Below the pieces are notes generated by a model, which ran no database searches, had not been told where the DNA came from, and saw nothing but the letters and a program-made list of their open reading frames with translations. Both the position numbers and the translations under genes were made by a program. This document shows, in pieces, positions 7,232-16,648 of a stretch of 64,000 nucleotides of DNA. Source of the stretch: Pseudomonadota bacterium (GTDB taxonomy: Bacteria > Myxococcota_A > UBA796 > UBA9615); the NCBI GenBank assembly GCA_024229515.1, contig JAAESI010000071.1, positions 68,023-132,022 on the forward strand, read 5' to 3'. Each line of letters opens with the position of its first letter. The stretch's first letter is position 1.

Positions 7232-8352
7232 TGCTCGAGTTCCTCGTCGCGGCGTACGCGGCGCTCGCGCTCGGGGGCGATATCCTCGGGCTCCTCCACC
7301 CCAGCCTGCCGGTGCGGGCCTCCGCGGTGGTCTCGGTGGGCCTCGTCGTCGCCGTGCTGCTGGAGCGCCGAGGGGACGCCTCGGCGAACTCGGTGCCCGC
7401 TCCGATGGTGGTCTGGGGCGTGATGGCGGCGTGGTGCGCCGCCAGCCTCGCGTGGAGCGCCGACCTCGCCGCCACGCAGCGGGTGGTCGGTCACCTCGGC
7501 AAGGAGGTGGTCCTCCTGGGGGCCCTGGCGCTGGCTCCCCGTCGGGGTGCTGTGCTCCGTTCGGTCGTGCGTGGGGGCGTCGCCGGGGGGGCGGCCCTGG
7601 CCCTGGGATTGATCGCGACCCTGCTGCTGGCGGAGCCGACCGCGCGCCGCCTCGTAGTCGGGCTCGGCGACGCCAACTTCCAGGGGCGGCAGCTCGCGCT
7701 CGCCCTCGTGCTCGCCGTCGCGGTGGGCCGGCGCGAGGCGTGGGCCGCGATCGCGCTCATCGGTTTGGCCCTCGGGCTGAGCGGGAGCCGAGGCGCCTGG
7801 CTCGCCACCGCGGGGGCGCTGGCCGTCGCGGTGTGGCCGGGAGCGCCGCAGATCCGCCGTCGCCTCGCGGCCGTCGCCGTGCTCGCCACGGTCGTCGGCG
7901 CCGTCTTGATCCTGGCCCGGCCGGACGTGAGGGAGCCGCTACCCCACGCCGACCGCGAAGCCCTCACCTCCGGCCGCGACGCCATCTGGCTCAACACGCT
8001 GGACATCATCCTGGACCACCCCGAGCTGGGGGTCGGAGCCGGGGCCGTGCCCGCCGTCTACACCCCCTACCGCGATGCCCGCATGGGCGCCGGGGGGCTG
8101 CACAGCAAGCCCGCTCGAGATCCCCACAGCCACTACCTCCAGCTCGCCGCCGAGACCGGCCCGATCGGCCTGTTCCTCTTCGTGCTCGGCCTCGTGCTCG
8201 CCCTCCGGGGAGCTCCCCGACCGGCGCTCGCGGTCCTCGTGCTGGCGGCGCTGGGGGCGGCGACGGTCTCGACGATCGAACAGAAAGCGTTCTGGCTCGC
8301 CCTCGCCTGGGGGGCCCTGAGGGCCGACGTGGGGTCGAGACCCTCGGGCTGA
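7231..8352 (+). CDS. O-antigen ligase / polymerase-like membrane protein (Wzy_C type)
   Basis: The 373-residue polytopic protein has about ten hydrophobic segments. A large periplasmic loop holds LNTLDIILDHPELGVGAGAVPAVY and PHSHYLQLAAETGPIGL, the latter matching the conserved H-xx-L-xxx-E-x-G signature of the Wzy_C (O-antigen ligase/WaaL) superfamily. Such proteins join or polymerise polysaccharide in the inner membrane. The neighbouring glycosyltransferases a few kilobases away fit a cell-surface polysaccharide role. Which glycan it acts on cannot be read from the sequence. Translationally coupled to the preceding membrane protein. Confidence 0.8.
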   Translation: MLEFLVAAYAALALGGDILGLLHPSLPVRASAVVSVGLVVAVLLERRGDASANSVPAPMVVWGVMAAWCAASLAWSADLAATQRVVGHLGKEVVLLGALALAPRRGAVLRSVVRGGVAGGAALALGLIATLLLAEPTARRLVVGLGDANFQGRQLALALVLAVAVGRREAWAAIALIGLALGLSGSRGAWLATAGALAVAVWPGAPQIRRRLAAVAVLATVVGAVLILARPDVREPLPHADREALTSGRDAIWLNTLDIILDHPELGVGAGAVPAVYTPYRDARMGAGGLHSKPARDPHSHYLQLAAETGPIGLFLFVLGLVLALRGAPRPALAVLVLAALGAATVSTIEQKAFWLALAWGALRADVGSRPSG

Positions 8353-8389
8353 GCCGCCGGGCGGGTCGCCTCGTGCTAGATCACGACCC

Positions 8390-9913
8390 GTGGAACGCAA
8401 GGGAGCACGCCGATTCCAGGTCCTCGATCTCCTCCAGGAGGAGGGAGGGGCCGCGGCCGGGACCGCCGCCCGCGTGGGCGCCCAGACGGGGGTTCCCGAT
8501 GCGGATGTGTACGGCGTTTCGACCTTCTACAGCCTGCTGCGCAAGCCCGGGCGCCGAACCCGCGTCTGCCAGGGCCTGACCTGCAAGCTGGCCGGCTCCG
8601 ATGCCCGTGTCGCCGCCCTCCGGGCCACCGGGGAAGAGGTCGAAGAGGTCAGCTGCCTGGGCCAGTGCGACCGCGCCCCCGTGGGGCTCGACGCCGACCA
8701 CGAGGCGCTCCTGTGGGGGGAGCCCGGGTCGATCAGCCCCGCGGATACCGACCTCCCGATGAACCTCGCCGGCGACGACGACTTCAGCTTCTCGGCGCTC
8801 GCCCGCGCCCGTGAGTTGGGCCCCAACGCGGTCATCGCTGAGCTGAAGGCCGGAGGCCTGCAAGGGCGCGGCGGCGCCGGCTTCCCCGCCCACTTCAAGT
8901 GGAACGCGGTCCGCACCCAACCGCCGGGGGACAGCTACGTTGTCGTCAACGCCGACGAGGGCGAGCCGGGCACCTTCAAGGACCGCGAGGTCATGCTCCG
9001 GCGCCCCGGGCTGATGCTCGAAGGCGCCGCCATCGCGGCCTACGTGGCGGGCGCGGCGGTGCTGTTCATCTACGTGCGGGGCGAGTTCAAGGACTGCATC
9101 CGTTCCCTGGAAGGCGCCATTACCGCCGCCGCCGACCACCTGGACTGGTTGGACATCCGCATCGTCGAGGGGCACGGCGCCTACATCTGCGGCGAGGAGA
9201 CCGCCCTGCTGGAGGCGATCGAGGGCCGTCGGGGCATGCCCCGGCTCAAGCCGCCGTACCCCACCGAGTCGGGCCTCTGGGGCAAGTCGACGCTGATGAA
9301 CAACGTCGAGACCCTCGCCTGCGTGCCGTCGATCGTGACTCGCGGGGGCGACTGGTTCGCGGCCCAGGGCAAGACCGAACCGGGCAGCAAGCTGTACTGC
9401 GTCAGCGGGCACGTCGGCCGTCCGGGCGTCTACGAGCTGCCCCTGGGGGTGACGCTGGACGAGCTGGTGGAGGCCGCCGGAGGCTACGTCGGCACGCCCC
9501 AGGCGTTCAGTCCGGGCGGTGCCAGCAGCGGCTTCCTCCCGATGAGCTTCCGCGATACGCCCCTGGACTTCGGCGGGCTGGTCAAGGCCGGCTCGATGTT
9601 CGGCAGCTCCGGCCTCGTCGTCCTGAACGACACCATCGACATGGCGATGGCGGCGCGCCACGGTCTGGTCTTCTTCGAGGATGAGTCCTGCGGCCAGTGC
9701 ACCCCCTGCCGGGTCGGCTGCGTCGTGCAGCGGCAGTCTCTGGACCGGTACCTGGAGACCGGCGACGCCTCCCACCTCGAGCACGCCGAGGACGTCGCCT
9801 GGGAGATGGACGAGGGCTCGATCTGCGGCCTCGGGATGGTCGCCAGTTGGCCGCTGACGACCGCGATGAAGCACTTCCCGGCCGCATTCGAAGATCGGAC
9901 CATCGACGAATGA
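8390..9913 (+). CDS. NAD-dependent formate dehydrogenase beta subunit (NuoE-NuoF fusion)
   Basis: Passes electrons from the formate-oxidising subunit to NAD. In 507 residues it fuses a NuoE-like thioredoxin-fold [2Fe-2S] domain (Cys60, Cys65, Cys89, Cys93 in CQGLTC and CLGQC) to a NuoF-like part: the Gly-rich FMN/NADH motifs GRGGAGFP and NADEGEPGTFKDR, GAYICGEETAL, then the [4Fe-4S] motif CGQCTPC (Cys434, 437, 440) with its fourth Cys in SICGLG. This is the diaphorase organisation of FdsB/FdhB-type enzymes. The start is GTG at 8390, 7 bases after a possible -10 box (TAGATC). The TGA overlaps the ATG of the catalytic subunit, so the pair is translationally coupled. Confidence 0.88.
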   Translation: MERKGARRFQVLDLLQEEGGAAAGTAARVGAQTGVPDADVYGVSTFYSLLRKPGRRTRVCQGLTCKLAGSDARVAALRATGEEVEEVSCLGQCDRAPVGLDADHEALLWGEPGSISPADTDLPMNLAGDDDFSFSALARARELGPNAVIAELKAGGLQGRGGAGFPAHFKWNAVRTQPPGDSYVVVNADEGEPGTFKDREVMLRRPGLMLEGAAIAAYVAGAAVLFIYVRGEFKDCIRSLEGAITAAADHLDWLDIRIVEGHGAYICGEETALLEAIEGRRGMPRLKPPYPTESGLWGKSTLMNNVETLACVPSIVTRGGDWFAAQGKTEPGSKLYCVSGHVGRPGVYELPLGVTLDELVEAAGGYVGTPQAFSPGGASSGFLPMSFRDTPLDFGGLVKAGSMFGSSGLVVLNDTIDMAMAARHGLVFFEDESCGQCTPCRVGCVVQRQSLDRYLETGDASHLEHAEDVAWEMDEGSICGLGMVASWPLTTAMKHFPAAFEDRTIDE

Positions 9914-12618
9914 GCGACACGATCCGGCTGGTCGTCGACGGCGAGGAGGTGGAGGTCCCGACCGGATCGACCCTGCTGGCCGCCACCGCGCGCGCCGGGG
10001 CCGACGTACCCACGCTCTGCCACGACCCGCGGCTGGACCCGATGGGCAGCTGCCGCATGTGCCTCGTCGAGGTCGAAGGCCAGCGCCGCCTCCAGCCCGC
10101 CTGCGCCTACCCCGCGATGGAGGGGCAGGTCGTGCACACGAGCACCGACCGGGTCGAGCGGCACCGCCAGGTGCTCCTGTCGATGTACTGCGCCGACCAC
10201 ACCCTGGACGCCGACGGCCTCCCCGCGGAGCGTGCTCTCGGCAACCAACTGAGGGCTCACGTCGAGGCCTTCGGGACCGGACCGACGCTTCCCCCGATCG
10301 GCACGCCGCGCGCGGGCCGCGAGGACCCCAACCCGTACATCCACTTCGACCCCGACTCCTGCATCGCCTGCGCCCGCTGCGTGCGGTACTGCGACGAGGT
10401 CGAGGCCGTCTCCGCGATCACGCTGGCGATGCGCGGCTCCTCCACCACGATCGCGACCGCCGACCAGGTCGGCCTCCTCGACAGCAGCTGCGAGCTCTGC
10501 GGCGGCTGCATCGACACCTGCCCCACCGGCGCGATGAGCGAGAAGCGGGCCCTCGGCCTGCTTGGCGCCGATGAGGAGACCGTCCGGAGCACCTGCAACT
10601 TCTGCGGGGTCGGCTGCCAGCTGGACCTGCACGTGCGCGATGGCGAGGTCGTTCGGGTCAGCAGCCCGCCCCCGGGCACCACCGTCAACGACGGCAACCT
10701 GTGCGTGAAGGGGCGCTTCGCGACCGAGTTCATCAACCACCCCGATCGCCTGACGGTGCCGCTGATTCGCGGCGACGACGGCGAGCTGCACGAGGCCACG
10801 TGGGACGAAGCGATTCGGGTCACGGCCGCCGGGCTGATGGGTGTGAAGGAGCGATACGGCGCCGACGCGTTGGGCTTCGTGAGCTCGAGCCGCTGCACCG
10901 GCGAAGAGAACTACCTGGTGCAGAAGCTGAGCCGAGCGGCGTTCGGCACGAACAACTGCCACCAGTGCGCGGCCACCTGACACGCTCCTACGGTCGCCGG
11001 TCTGGTGACCATGTTCGGAGCGGGCGCAATGACGAACTCCATCCCGGAGATCCGGGACACGGAGCTGATGTTCGTGATCGGCAGCAACACCACCGAGGCG
11101 CACCCCATCATCGCGATGGAGATGAAGCGGGCGGTGCGCAACGGCAGCAAGCTGATCGTGGCCGATCCGCGGAAGATCTGGCTGGCCGAGATCGCCGACC
11201 TGCACCTGCAGCTCAGGCCCGGCACCGACGTGGCGTTGCTGACCGCGATGGCCCACGTGATCATCGCCGAAGGGCTGGTGGACGAGGCCTTCGTCGCCAA
11301 CCACACGGTCGACTTCGAGGACGTGAAGGCGGCGGTCGCCGAGACCACGCCGGAGTGGGCCGAGACCATCACCGGCTGCCCCGCCGAGGACATCCGCACG
11401 GCCGCGCGCTGGTACGCCACCACCGACAAGGCGGGCGTCTACTACACGCTCGGCATCACCGAGCACTCGCACGGCACCGACAACGTCTACTCCCTGGCCA
11501 ACCTCGTCGCGATGACCGGCCACCTGGGCAAGCGGTCCGCCGGCTTGAACCCGCTCCGTGGCCAGAACAACGTGCAGGGGGCCAACGACGCGGGCGCCTC
11601 GCCGGTCTTCTACCCGGGCTACCAGCGGGTGCAGGACCCCGTGGCCCGCAAGCGGTTCGAAGAGGCGTGGGGCGTGCCCCTGTCGCCGCACGACGGCCTG
11701 AACCTCAACGTGATGATGAAGGCCCTCAACAAGGGCGACATCAAGGGGCTGTACGTGATGGGCGAGGACATCGTCATCAGCGAGCCCAACTGCAGCGCCC
11801 TGGAGGTGGGGCTGAACGACGCGGAGTTCGTCGTCGTGCAGGACATCTTCATGAACGAAACGTGCCGGTTCGCGGACGTCATCCTCCCGGCGGCCTGCTT
11901 CGCCGAGAAGGACGGCGTCTTCACCAACAGCGACCGCCGCGTTCAGCGGGTGCGCAAGGCGGTGGAGGCCCCCGGCGAGGCGCGCCCAGACTGGGAGATT
12001 ATCTGCGATCTGGCCCGCGCCTGCGGGTACCCCATGCCCCACTACAGCGGGCCTGCCGAGGTCTACGCCGAGATGGCGGCGCTGACGGACAAGTTCTCCG
12101 GCATCAGCCACGAGCGAATCGAAGCCGAGGGCGGCCTGCAGTGGCCCTGCCCGACGCTGGATCACCCGGGCACGCCGACGCTGCACCAGGGCGCCCCGCT
12201 CATCGGCAAGGTCGAGTTCCAGGGGGTCGCCTACCGGCCGTCCGAGGAGCTGCCCGACGAGGAGTACCCGCTGGTGCTGTCGACCGGCCGAACGCTGTAC
12301 CACTACAACGCCGCGACCCAGACCCGCCGCGCGTCGGGCCCGATGGCCAAGCAGCCGGTCAACTTCGTCGAGATGCACCGCAAGGACGCCCGCCGACGGG
12401 GCCTCAACGACGGTGAGGTGGTGACGGTGAGGAGCCGGCGGGGGGCGATCGAGGCGACCGTGGCGGTGTCCCCGCGCATGCGCCGGGGCTGCGTCTGGAT
12501 GCCGCTGCACTTCCCCGAGTCGAACACGAACCGGCTGACCAACGACGCCGGCGATCCCGTGACCGCGACCGCCGAGTACAAGGTGTGCGCCGTCCAGATC
12601 GACGGCATCGCGCGTTAG
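9910..12618 (+). CDS. fdhA: Formate dehydrogenase catalytic subunit, selenoprotein
   Basis: Oxidises formate to CO2 at a molybdenum/tungsten bis-pyranopterin centre. The 902-residue protein spans an in-frame TGA at 10978-10980 read as selenocysteine (Sec357). Domains in order: NuoG-like [2Fe-2S] (Cys37, 48, 51, 65), two [4Fe-4S] clusters (Cys151/154/157/161 and Cys194/197/200/204), another [4Fe-4S] (Cys229/232/236/265), then the molybdopterin domains. The residues around the TGA (HQCAAT-Sec-HAPTVAGL) match the active site of Sec formate dehydrogenases, including the His after Sec, and a SECIS hairpin follows directly. A standard gene finder would split it at the TGA. Its stop overlaps the convergent glycosyltransferase stop. 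The selenocysteine machinery must lie outside the window. Confidence 0.93.
10978..11022 (+). promoter_or_regulatory. Bacterial SECIS element for UGA (selenocysteine) recoding
   Basis: Directly after the UGA, a lower stem pairs CGCTCC (10983-10988) with GGAGCG (11017-11022) and an upper stem pairs GGTCGCC (10992-10998) with GGTGACC (11004-11010, one G-U), closed by the loop GGUCU (10999-11003). Loop sequence, stem length and distance from the UGA closely resemble the SelB-binding hairpin of E. coli fdhF as I remember it. It lies inside the coding region. Confidence 0.9.
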
Positions 12619-13796
12619 CGCGCCGCCAGCTCCTTCACCGCCGCGAGGAACTCGGCTGGAGCCGCCTCCGGTGAGTGCACCGCCTGCACGAACGCCCGCC
12701 CCGCGGCGCTGCGTCGAGCCCGGTCCTGGGGGTTGGCGAGCAGCTCGACGATGGCCATCGCGAAGCTCCGGTCCAGCTTCCCGACGGCGATGGCATCCCC
12801 CGCGCGGGGACCGATCGCGCCGGCCGCCTCGGGCGTGAGCACCGCCGGGGTCCCCACCGCGAGGGACTCTAGGACCTTGTTCTGCACCCCGCTCCCGAAC
12901 CGCAGCGGGCACACCGTCACGAAGCAGCGCGCCAGCGCGTCGGCGGCGTCCTCGACCGGGCCGACGACCGTGACCCCCGGGAGCTTCGCCAGCGCGCGCA
13001 CGTCCGCGCCCGCCTCGATGCCCATGATGCGCAGCGTCGCCTCGGGGCGCGCCGAGCGCACCAGCGGCAGGATCTTGCGCGCCATGTGCACGGCCATGTC
13101 CCGGTTGCTCGCCGAGCGGAGGTTGCCGAGGAAGCCGATGACCCCTGCGTCGGGCTCCACGTCTCGCGGACGGAACGTCTCCAGATCGACGATCGGCGGG
13201 GCGATGGTGGTGGGGGCGCCGCTGCCATTGACCACCGCGTCTCGGTCCCGCCCGCAGATGAAGGCGGTCAGGTCGGCGCGGGCGAGGGCAGCTGCTTCCG
13301 CCTTGCCGATGCGGCCTCGCTCCACTGCCATCGCCAGGCCCCGCCAGCCTCGCCCCTTGCCCCGCGACGCCTCGTACTGCACCGAGAGTGCGTCCTGCAC
13401 GTCCACGACCAGGGGAGGGGAGTCATCGGGGACCCAGGGAACCGTGCGCACGAGGTGGGCGACGATCACGTCGACGCCGCCGGCGATCGCTTCCCGGACG
13501 GCCGCGCGGGCCTCGGGCGCGTCGTAGATCGCCTGCTGCAGGGGTCGGTCCTCGAGCAGCGCGCCGGCGCTCCGGAGCGCCGCCTCGGGCTTGCGCAGGG
13601 CGGGCAGCCACCAGTCGGTGACGAAGGGGGCGCCGGCCCGGATCGCGGCGGGATCCTCGTCGGTGCCGCGCAGGGCGACGACCCCGACCGGACCGATCGT
13701 CGACAGCGCCCGGGCGAGGTGCCAGGTGCGGACGCGGTCGCCGCCCCGCAGCGGCCACGGCGGACGGCTGCAGAGCAAGAGGGTTCGGACCACCAT
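12615..13796 (-). CDS. Family-4-type (GT-B) glycosyltransferase
   Basis: The 393-residue protein has the two-Rossmann layout of GT-B enzymes: an N-terminal acceptor domain beginning MVVRTLLLCSRPPWPLRGGDRVRTWHLARAL, and a C-terminal donor domain with GVIGFLGNLRSASN, PGVTVVGPVEDAADALA and CPLRFGSGVQNKVLESLAVGTPAVLTPEAAGAI, which corresponds to the sugar-nucleotide-binding E-x7-E region (one Glu is visible). The substrate is unknown; a cytoplasmic or membrane-peripheral enzyme in polysaccharide or glycolipid synthesis is likely. It is transcribed divergently from the next glycosyltransferase and its TAA overlaps the formate dehydrogenase TAG. Confidence 0.83.
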   Translation of the reverse strand: MVVRTLLLCSRPPWPLRGGDRVRTWHLARALSTIGPVGVVALRGTDEDPAAIRAGAPFVTDWWLPALRKPEAALRSAGALLEDRPLQQAIYDAPEARAAVREAIAGGVDVIVAHLVRTVPWVPDDSPPLVVDVQDALSVQYEASRGKGRGWRGLAMAVERGRIGKAEAAALARADLTAFICGRDRDAVVNGSGAPTTIAPPIVDLETFRPRDVEPDAGVIGFLGNLRSASNRDMAVHMARKILPLVRSARPEATLRIMGIEAGADVRALAKLPGVTVVGPVEDAADALARCFVTVCPLRFGSGVQNKVLESLAVGTPAVLTPEAAGAIGPRAGDAIAVGKLDRSFAMAIVELLANPQDRARRSAAGRAFVQAVHSPEAAPAEFLAAVKELAAR

Positions 13797-13805
13797 CAGG
13801 CGGCG

Positions 13806-13811
13806 AAGATA
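13806..13811 (-). promoter_or_regulatory. Putative -10 box TATCTT for the minus-strand glycosyltransferase
   Basis: On the minus strand TATCTT lies 9 bases before the ATG at 13796. It faces the plus-strand -10 at 13817-13822 with only five bases between, so the two divergent promoters share a very short interval. Confidence 0.35.
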
Positions 13812-13816
13812 GCCAC

Positions 13817-13822
13817 TATGCT
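13817..13822 (+). promoter_or_regulatory. Putative -10 box TATGCT, leaderless start at 13829
   Basis: TATGCT ends 6 bases before the GTG at 13829. There is no ribosome site in the gap, consistent with a leaderless transcript. Confidence 0.38.
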
Positions 13823-13828
13823 CCTGCG

Positions 13829-14899
13829 GTGCCGGTGCTTCGCCCGTTCGTGGTGTTCTCGGATGACTGGGGGCGGTGGCCGTCCTCCAGCCAGCACCTG
13901 TTCGCCGAGATCGCCCAGGAGCGGGACGTGCTCTGGGTCGAGACGTTCGGCATGCGCCGGCCCCGCCCGACCCGCGCCGACGTGCGCCGCACCATGGAGA
14001 AGCTCCGCAGTTGGGGAGGCGCCGCGTTGGTCTCGCCCTGGGCGCTGCCGCCGGAGCGCATGACCCGGTACGCGGCGCCGCTCCCGCCCCGGCCCGCCGC
14101 CGCGCTCGCGTCGTTGGTCCGGCGACGGATCGACGAGGTCGGATTCAAGGACCCGCACCTGGTGATCTCCGTGCCGATCGCGTCGGGGGTCGTGGGCCGG
14201 CTGGGGGAGGCGTCCGCGATCTACTACCGGGTCGACGACTTCGTGCAGTGGCCCGGCTACAGCCATGCCGCCATCGCCGAACGCGAAGAGCTGCTGCTGA
14301 AGCGCGCCTCCGGGCTCGTCGTCTCCGGTCCCCAGCTGGATGTGCCGAGCTTCGAGGGCGAGCGCCTGGTGCTCCCCCACGGCGTGGATGCCGACCACTT
14401 CGGAAACCCCGGCCCCCGCCCCGAGGCGCTCCCCGAGGGGGAGCCGATCCTGCTGTTCGCGGGCCGCATCGACGGCCGCATCGACGCCACGCTGCTGGCC
14501 GATCTGCCGGGTCGGGTGGTGCTGCTGGGGCGTGCCGTGGGGCCCCTGCCCGACGGCGTGCTCCACCTCCCCGCCGTCGGCTACGACGACCTCTCCGCCT
14601 GGCTCGCCGCCGCCGACGTGGTGCTGCTGCCGTACGCCCGCGGCCGCTGGACCGACAGCCTCTCCCCCCTCAAGCTCCCCGAGCTGCTCGCCAGCGGCAC
14701 CCCCGTGGCCTCGACCCGCCTGCCCGATGTCGAGCGCGTCGCCGGCGACGCGGTCTTCTTCGGCGACGGCCCCGAGGGCTTCCGCGACGCGGTTCGGCGG
14801 GCGCAGGAGGGGCCCGGACGGGAGCCGCCCCCGCTGCCCTCGTGGGCCGAACAGGCCGCCCGCCTGACGGCGTTTGCCGACTCGCTCGCCCCCGCCTGA
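13829..14899 (+). CDS. GT-B glycosyltransferase
   Basis: The 356-residue protein resembles the teichuronic acid/TuaH-like group of glycosyltransferases: the N-terminus VVFSDDWGRWPSSSQHLFAEIAQERDVLWVETFGMRRP, then VISVPIASGVVGRLGEASAIYYRVDDFVQWPG, VLPHGVDADHF, LLFAGRIDGRIDATLLADLP and a donor-site segment SPLKLPELLASGTPVASTRLPDVERV. It starts at GTG 13829 after a TATGCT box. It is followed 20 bases later by a third glycosyltransferase, so both may act on the same glycan. Acceptor and sugar cannot be deduced. Confidence 0.83.
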   Translation: MPVLRPFVVFSDDWGRWPSSSQHLFAEIAQERDVLWVETFGMRRPRPTRADVRRTMEKLRSWGGAALVSPWALPPERMTRYAAPLPPRPAAALASLVRRRIDEVGFKDPHLVISVPIASGVVGRLGEASAIYYRVDDFVQWPGYSHAAIAEREELLLKRASGLVVSGPQLDVPSFEGERLVLPHGVDADHFGNPGPRPEALPEGEPILLFAGRIDGRIDATLLADLPGRVVLLGRAVGPLPDGVLHLPAVGYDDLSAWLAAADVVLLPYARGRWTDSLSPLKLPELLASGTPVASTRLPDVERVAGDAVFFGDGPEGFRDAVRRAQEGPGREPPPLPSWAEQAARLTAFADSLAPA

Positions 14900-14904
14900 G
14901 GCGC

Positions 14905-14910
14905 TACAGT
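14905..14910 (+). promoter_or_regulatory. Putative -10 box TACAGT before gene at 14920
   Basis: TACAGT lies 9 bases before the ATG, inside the short gap between two glycosyltransferase genes. It may give an internal, nearly leaderless start. Confidence 0.33.
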
Positions 14911-14919
14911 CCGCCGCTG

Positions 14920-15981
14920 ATGACCGCCGTCCTGCATGCCCTCGCCTGGCCCGGCGAGCTGAGCGGAGCCCCCCGCTCCATGGAAGAGTCGATCCTTGCC
15001 CTCCGCAGGGCCGGGGTGGATGCGCGCTCGTGGCTGGCGATCGGCCGCCGCATCGCCGGCTCCCCCGTACCGGACCGCTTCACCGCCCTCGGCATCCCCC
15101 ACGCGGTGCGCGAAGCGGACACGTTCCTGGCTCCCGCCGCCGTCGCGGACTTGTCCCGCGCTGTCCGCGCCCTCGGCCGGGGGGCGGTCCTGCACACCCA
15201 CGGCGAACGCGCGCTGCTGTGGGGCCGCGCCGCCGCCCGCCTCGCCCGCGTCCGGCACGTGCACACCAACCACGGCTTCGTGGAGAACGATGATCGGGAC
15301 AGCCGCCGCGTCGCGATGGCGCGCAAGCTGCTCGCGTCAGTCGACGCCGTGATCGCGGTGCACCCCGCCGCCGCCGAGGGGCTCCCGGGCGCCTATGTGC
15401 TCCCCAACTGCCTCGACGCCGATCGGTTCGTCGAGGGCCTCGGTCCGCGGGATCGCGCCCGCCGCCGCCTCGCCCTGACCGAGCACGACCGCTGCTTCCT
15501 GTTCTGCGGCCGCCTCGAGCTGGAGAAGGGGGCGGACCTGCTCGCGACGATCCAGGCCGCGCTCCAGACCCGCAGTGCCGCCGCCAAGCTGTTCGTGGCC
15601 GGGTCCGGCTCCCTCGCCGCGGGGGTCGAGGCGATGACCGACGTCCGCCTCCTGGGGCCCCGCGACGACGCCGGCGAGGTGCTGCAGGCCGCGGACGTGC
15701 TCCTGATGCCGTCCCGCCGCGAAGGACTCCCCATGGTCGCGCTGGAGGCCACCGCCGTCGGCACCCCCGTCGTCGGGTTCCAGGTCGGGGGACTGGCCGA
15801 CAGCGGCCTCGCCACGCCGGTGCCCGAGGAGAACGTGCCCGCCCTCGTGCAGACAGCGCTGCACCTCGTCCGCGACGCCACCGCCCGGAAGGACGCGCTC
15901 GCCCGCGCCCGCGAGGCGCTCGTGCAGAACCACTCACCCGCGGCCCACGCGGCGGCGTTGAGCCGATTGTACGACGCCTGA
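14920..15981 (+). CDS. Family-4 glycosyltransferase
   Basis: The 353-residue protein shows an unmistakable GT4 C-terminal half: CFLFCGRLELEKGADLLATIQ, KLFVAGSGSL, VRLLGPRDDAGEVLQAADVLLMPSRREGLPMVALEATAVGTPVVGFQVGGL, with the E-G-L-P-M-V-x-L-E donor-binding motif. The N-terminal half contains HTHGERALLWGRAAARLARVRHVHTNHGFVEND, typical of the acceptor domain. Retaining transferases of this kind build surface polysaccharides or glycolipids. It is the last of three clustered glycosyltransferases; the next gene is an unrelated lipoprotein. Confidence 0.87.
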   Translation: MTAVLHALAWPGELSGAPRSMEESILALRRAGVDARSWLAIGRRIAGSPVPDRFTALGIPHAVREADTFLAPAAVADLSRAVRALGRGAVLHTHGERALLWGRAAARLARVRHVHTNHGFVENDDRDSRRVAMARKLLASVDAVIAVHPAAAEGLPGAYVLPNCLDADRFVEGLGPRDRARRRLALTEHDRCFLFCGRLELEKGADLLATIQAALQTRSAAAKLFVAGSGSLAAGVEAMTDVRLLGPRDDAGEVLQAADVLLMPSRREGLPMVALEATAVGTPVVGFQVGGLADSGLATPVPEENVPALVQTALHLVRDATARKDALARAREALVQNHSPAAHAAALSRLYDA

Positions 15982-16029
15982 GGCGGCGTAAGCTGGCCCT
16001 GTGCCGTGGGGGCACACGAGGGGACGGTC

Positions 16030-16590
16030 ATGACTCAGCTTCTTCGCCTGCTCACGCTTTCTGCGTGCCTGCTTCTAGTCGCCTGCCCCGACGGCGGCGA
16101 GGACAAGGACGGCGACGGCTTCCCCGAAGAGCTGGACTGCAACGACCTCAACGACACGGTCAATCCGGGCACCCCCGAGCTGTGCGACGGCGAGGACAAC
16201 GACTGCGACGGTGAGATCGACGAGGACGTGACCGAGGGCGACACCCCCGGCTACCTCGACGCCGACGGCGACGGCGACGGCTTCGGCGACTCCGACTCCG
16301 AGGAGTTCTTCTGCGGCGAGCTCCCCGACGGCTACGTCCTCACCCCCGGCGACTGCGACGACGGCGATCCGGCGGTCAACCCCGACGCGGTCGAGGACTG
16401 CACCGACGGCATCGACAACGACTGCGACGGCGAGGTCGACGAGAGCAGCGACGAGGACGGCGACGGCGTCACCAATTGCGACGGTGACTGCGACGACAAC
16501 GACCCGGACGTCTACCCCAGCAACACCGGCGCGGGCTTCCAAACCACGTCCCCCGGGCCGGGCTCCTGGACCTTCTGCCCGACTGACTGA
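16030..16590 (+). CDS. MopE-type Cys/Asp-rich lipoprotein
   Basis: The 186-residue product starts with a lipoprotein signal ending in LLLVAC, so Cys19 is the likely anchor. The mature part is extremely rich in Asp, Gly and Cys and holds repeats of the type DCNDLNDTVNPGTPELCDG / EDNDCDGEIDE and DCDDGDPAVNPDAVEDCTDG / IDNDCDGEVDE. This matches the repeated putative metal-binding motif named after MopE (Cu-binding_MopE), which is abundant in exported proteins of Myxococcota. Calcium or copper binding is plausible but unproven. It is short for the class and has no enzymatic domain. It stands alone between the glycosyltransferases and pilB. Confidence 0.85.
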   Translation: MTQLLRLLTLSACLLLVACPDGGEDKDGDGFPEELDCNDLNDTVNPGTPELCDGEDNDCDGEIDEDVTEGDTPGYLDADGDGDGFGDSDSEEFFCGELPDGYVLTPGDCDDGDPAVNPDAVEDCTDGIDNDCDGEVDESSDEDGDGVTNCDGDCDDNDPDVYPSNTGAGFQTTSPGPGSWTFCPTD

Positions 16591-16648
16591 TCCCCGGCAG
16601 GCCCGTGGTACTCTCACCAGCCGGACAGAAGTCCGAAGGAGCGTATCG

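Noticed and set aside
7662-9983. Large overlapping opposite-strand open frames throughout the window
   Set aside because: Expected shadows in a high-G+C genome; they lack recognisable domains and show the reversed codon bias of antisense frames.
10978-10980. TGA as a true stop or nonsense mutation splitting fdhA
   Set aside because: Active-site context, continued strong coding and an adjacent SECIS hairpin all support selenocysteine.
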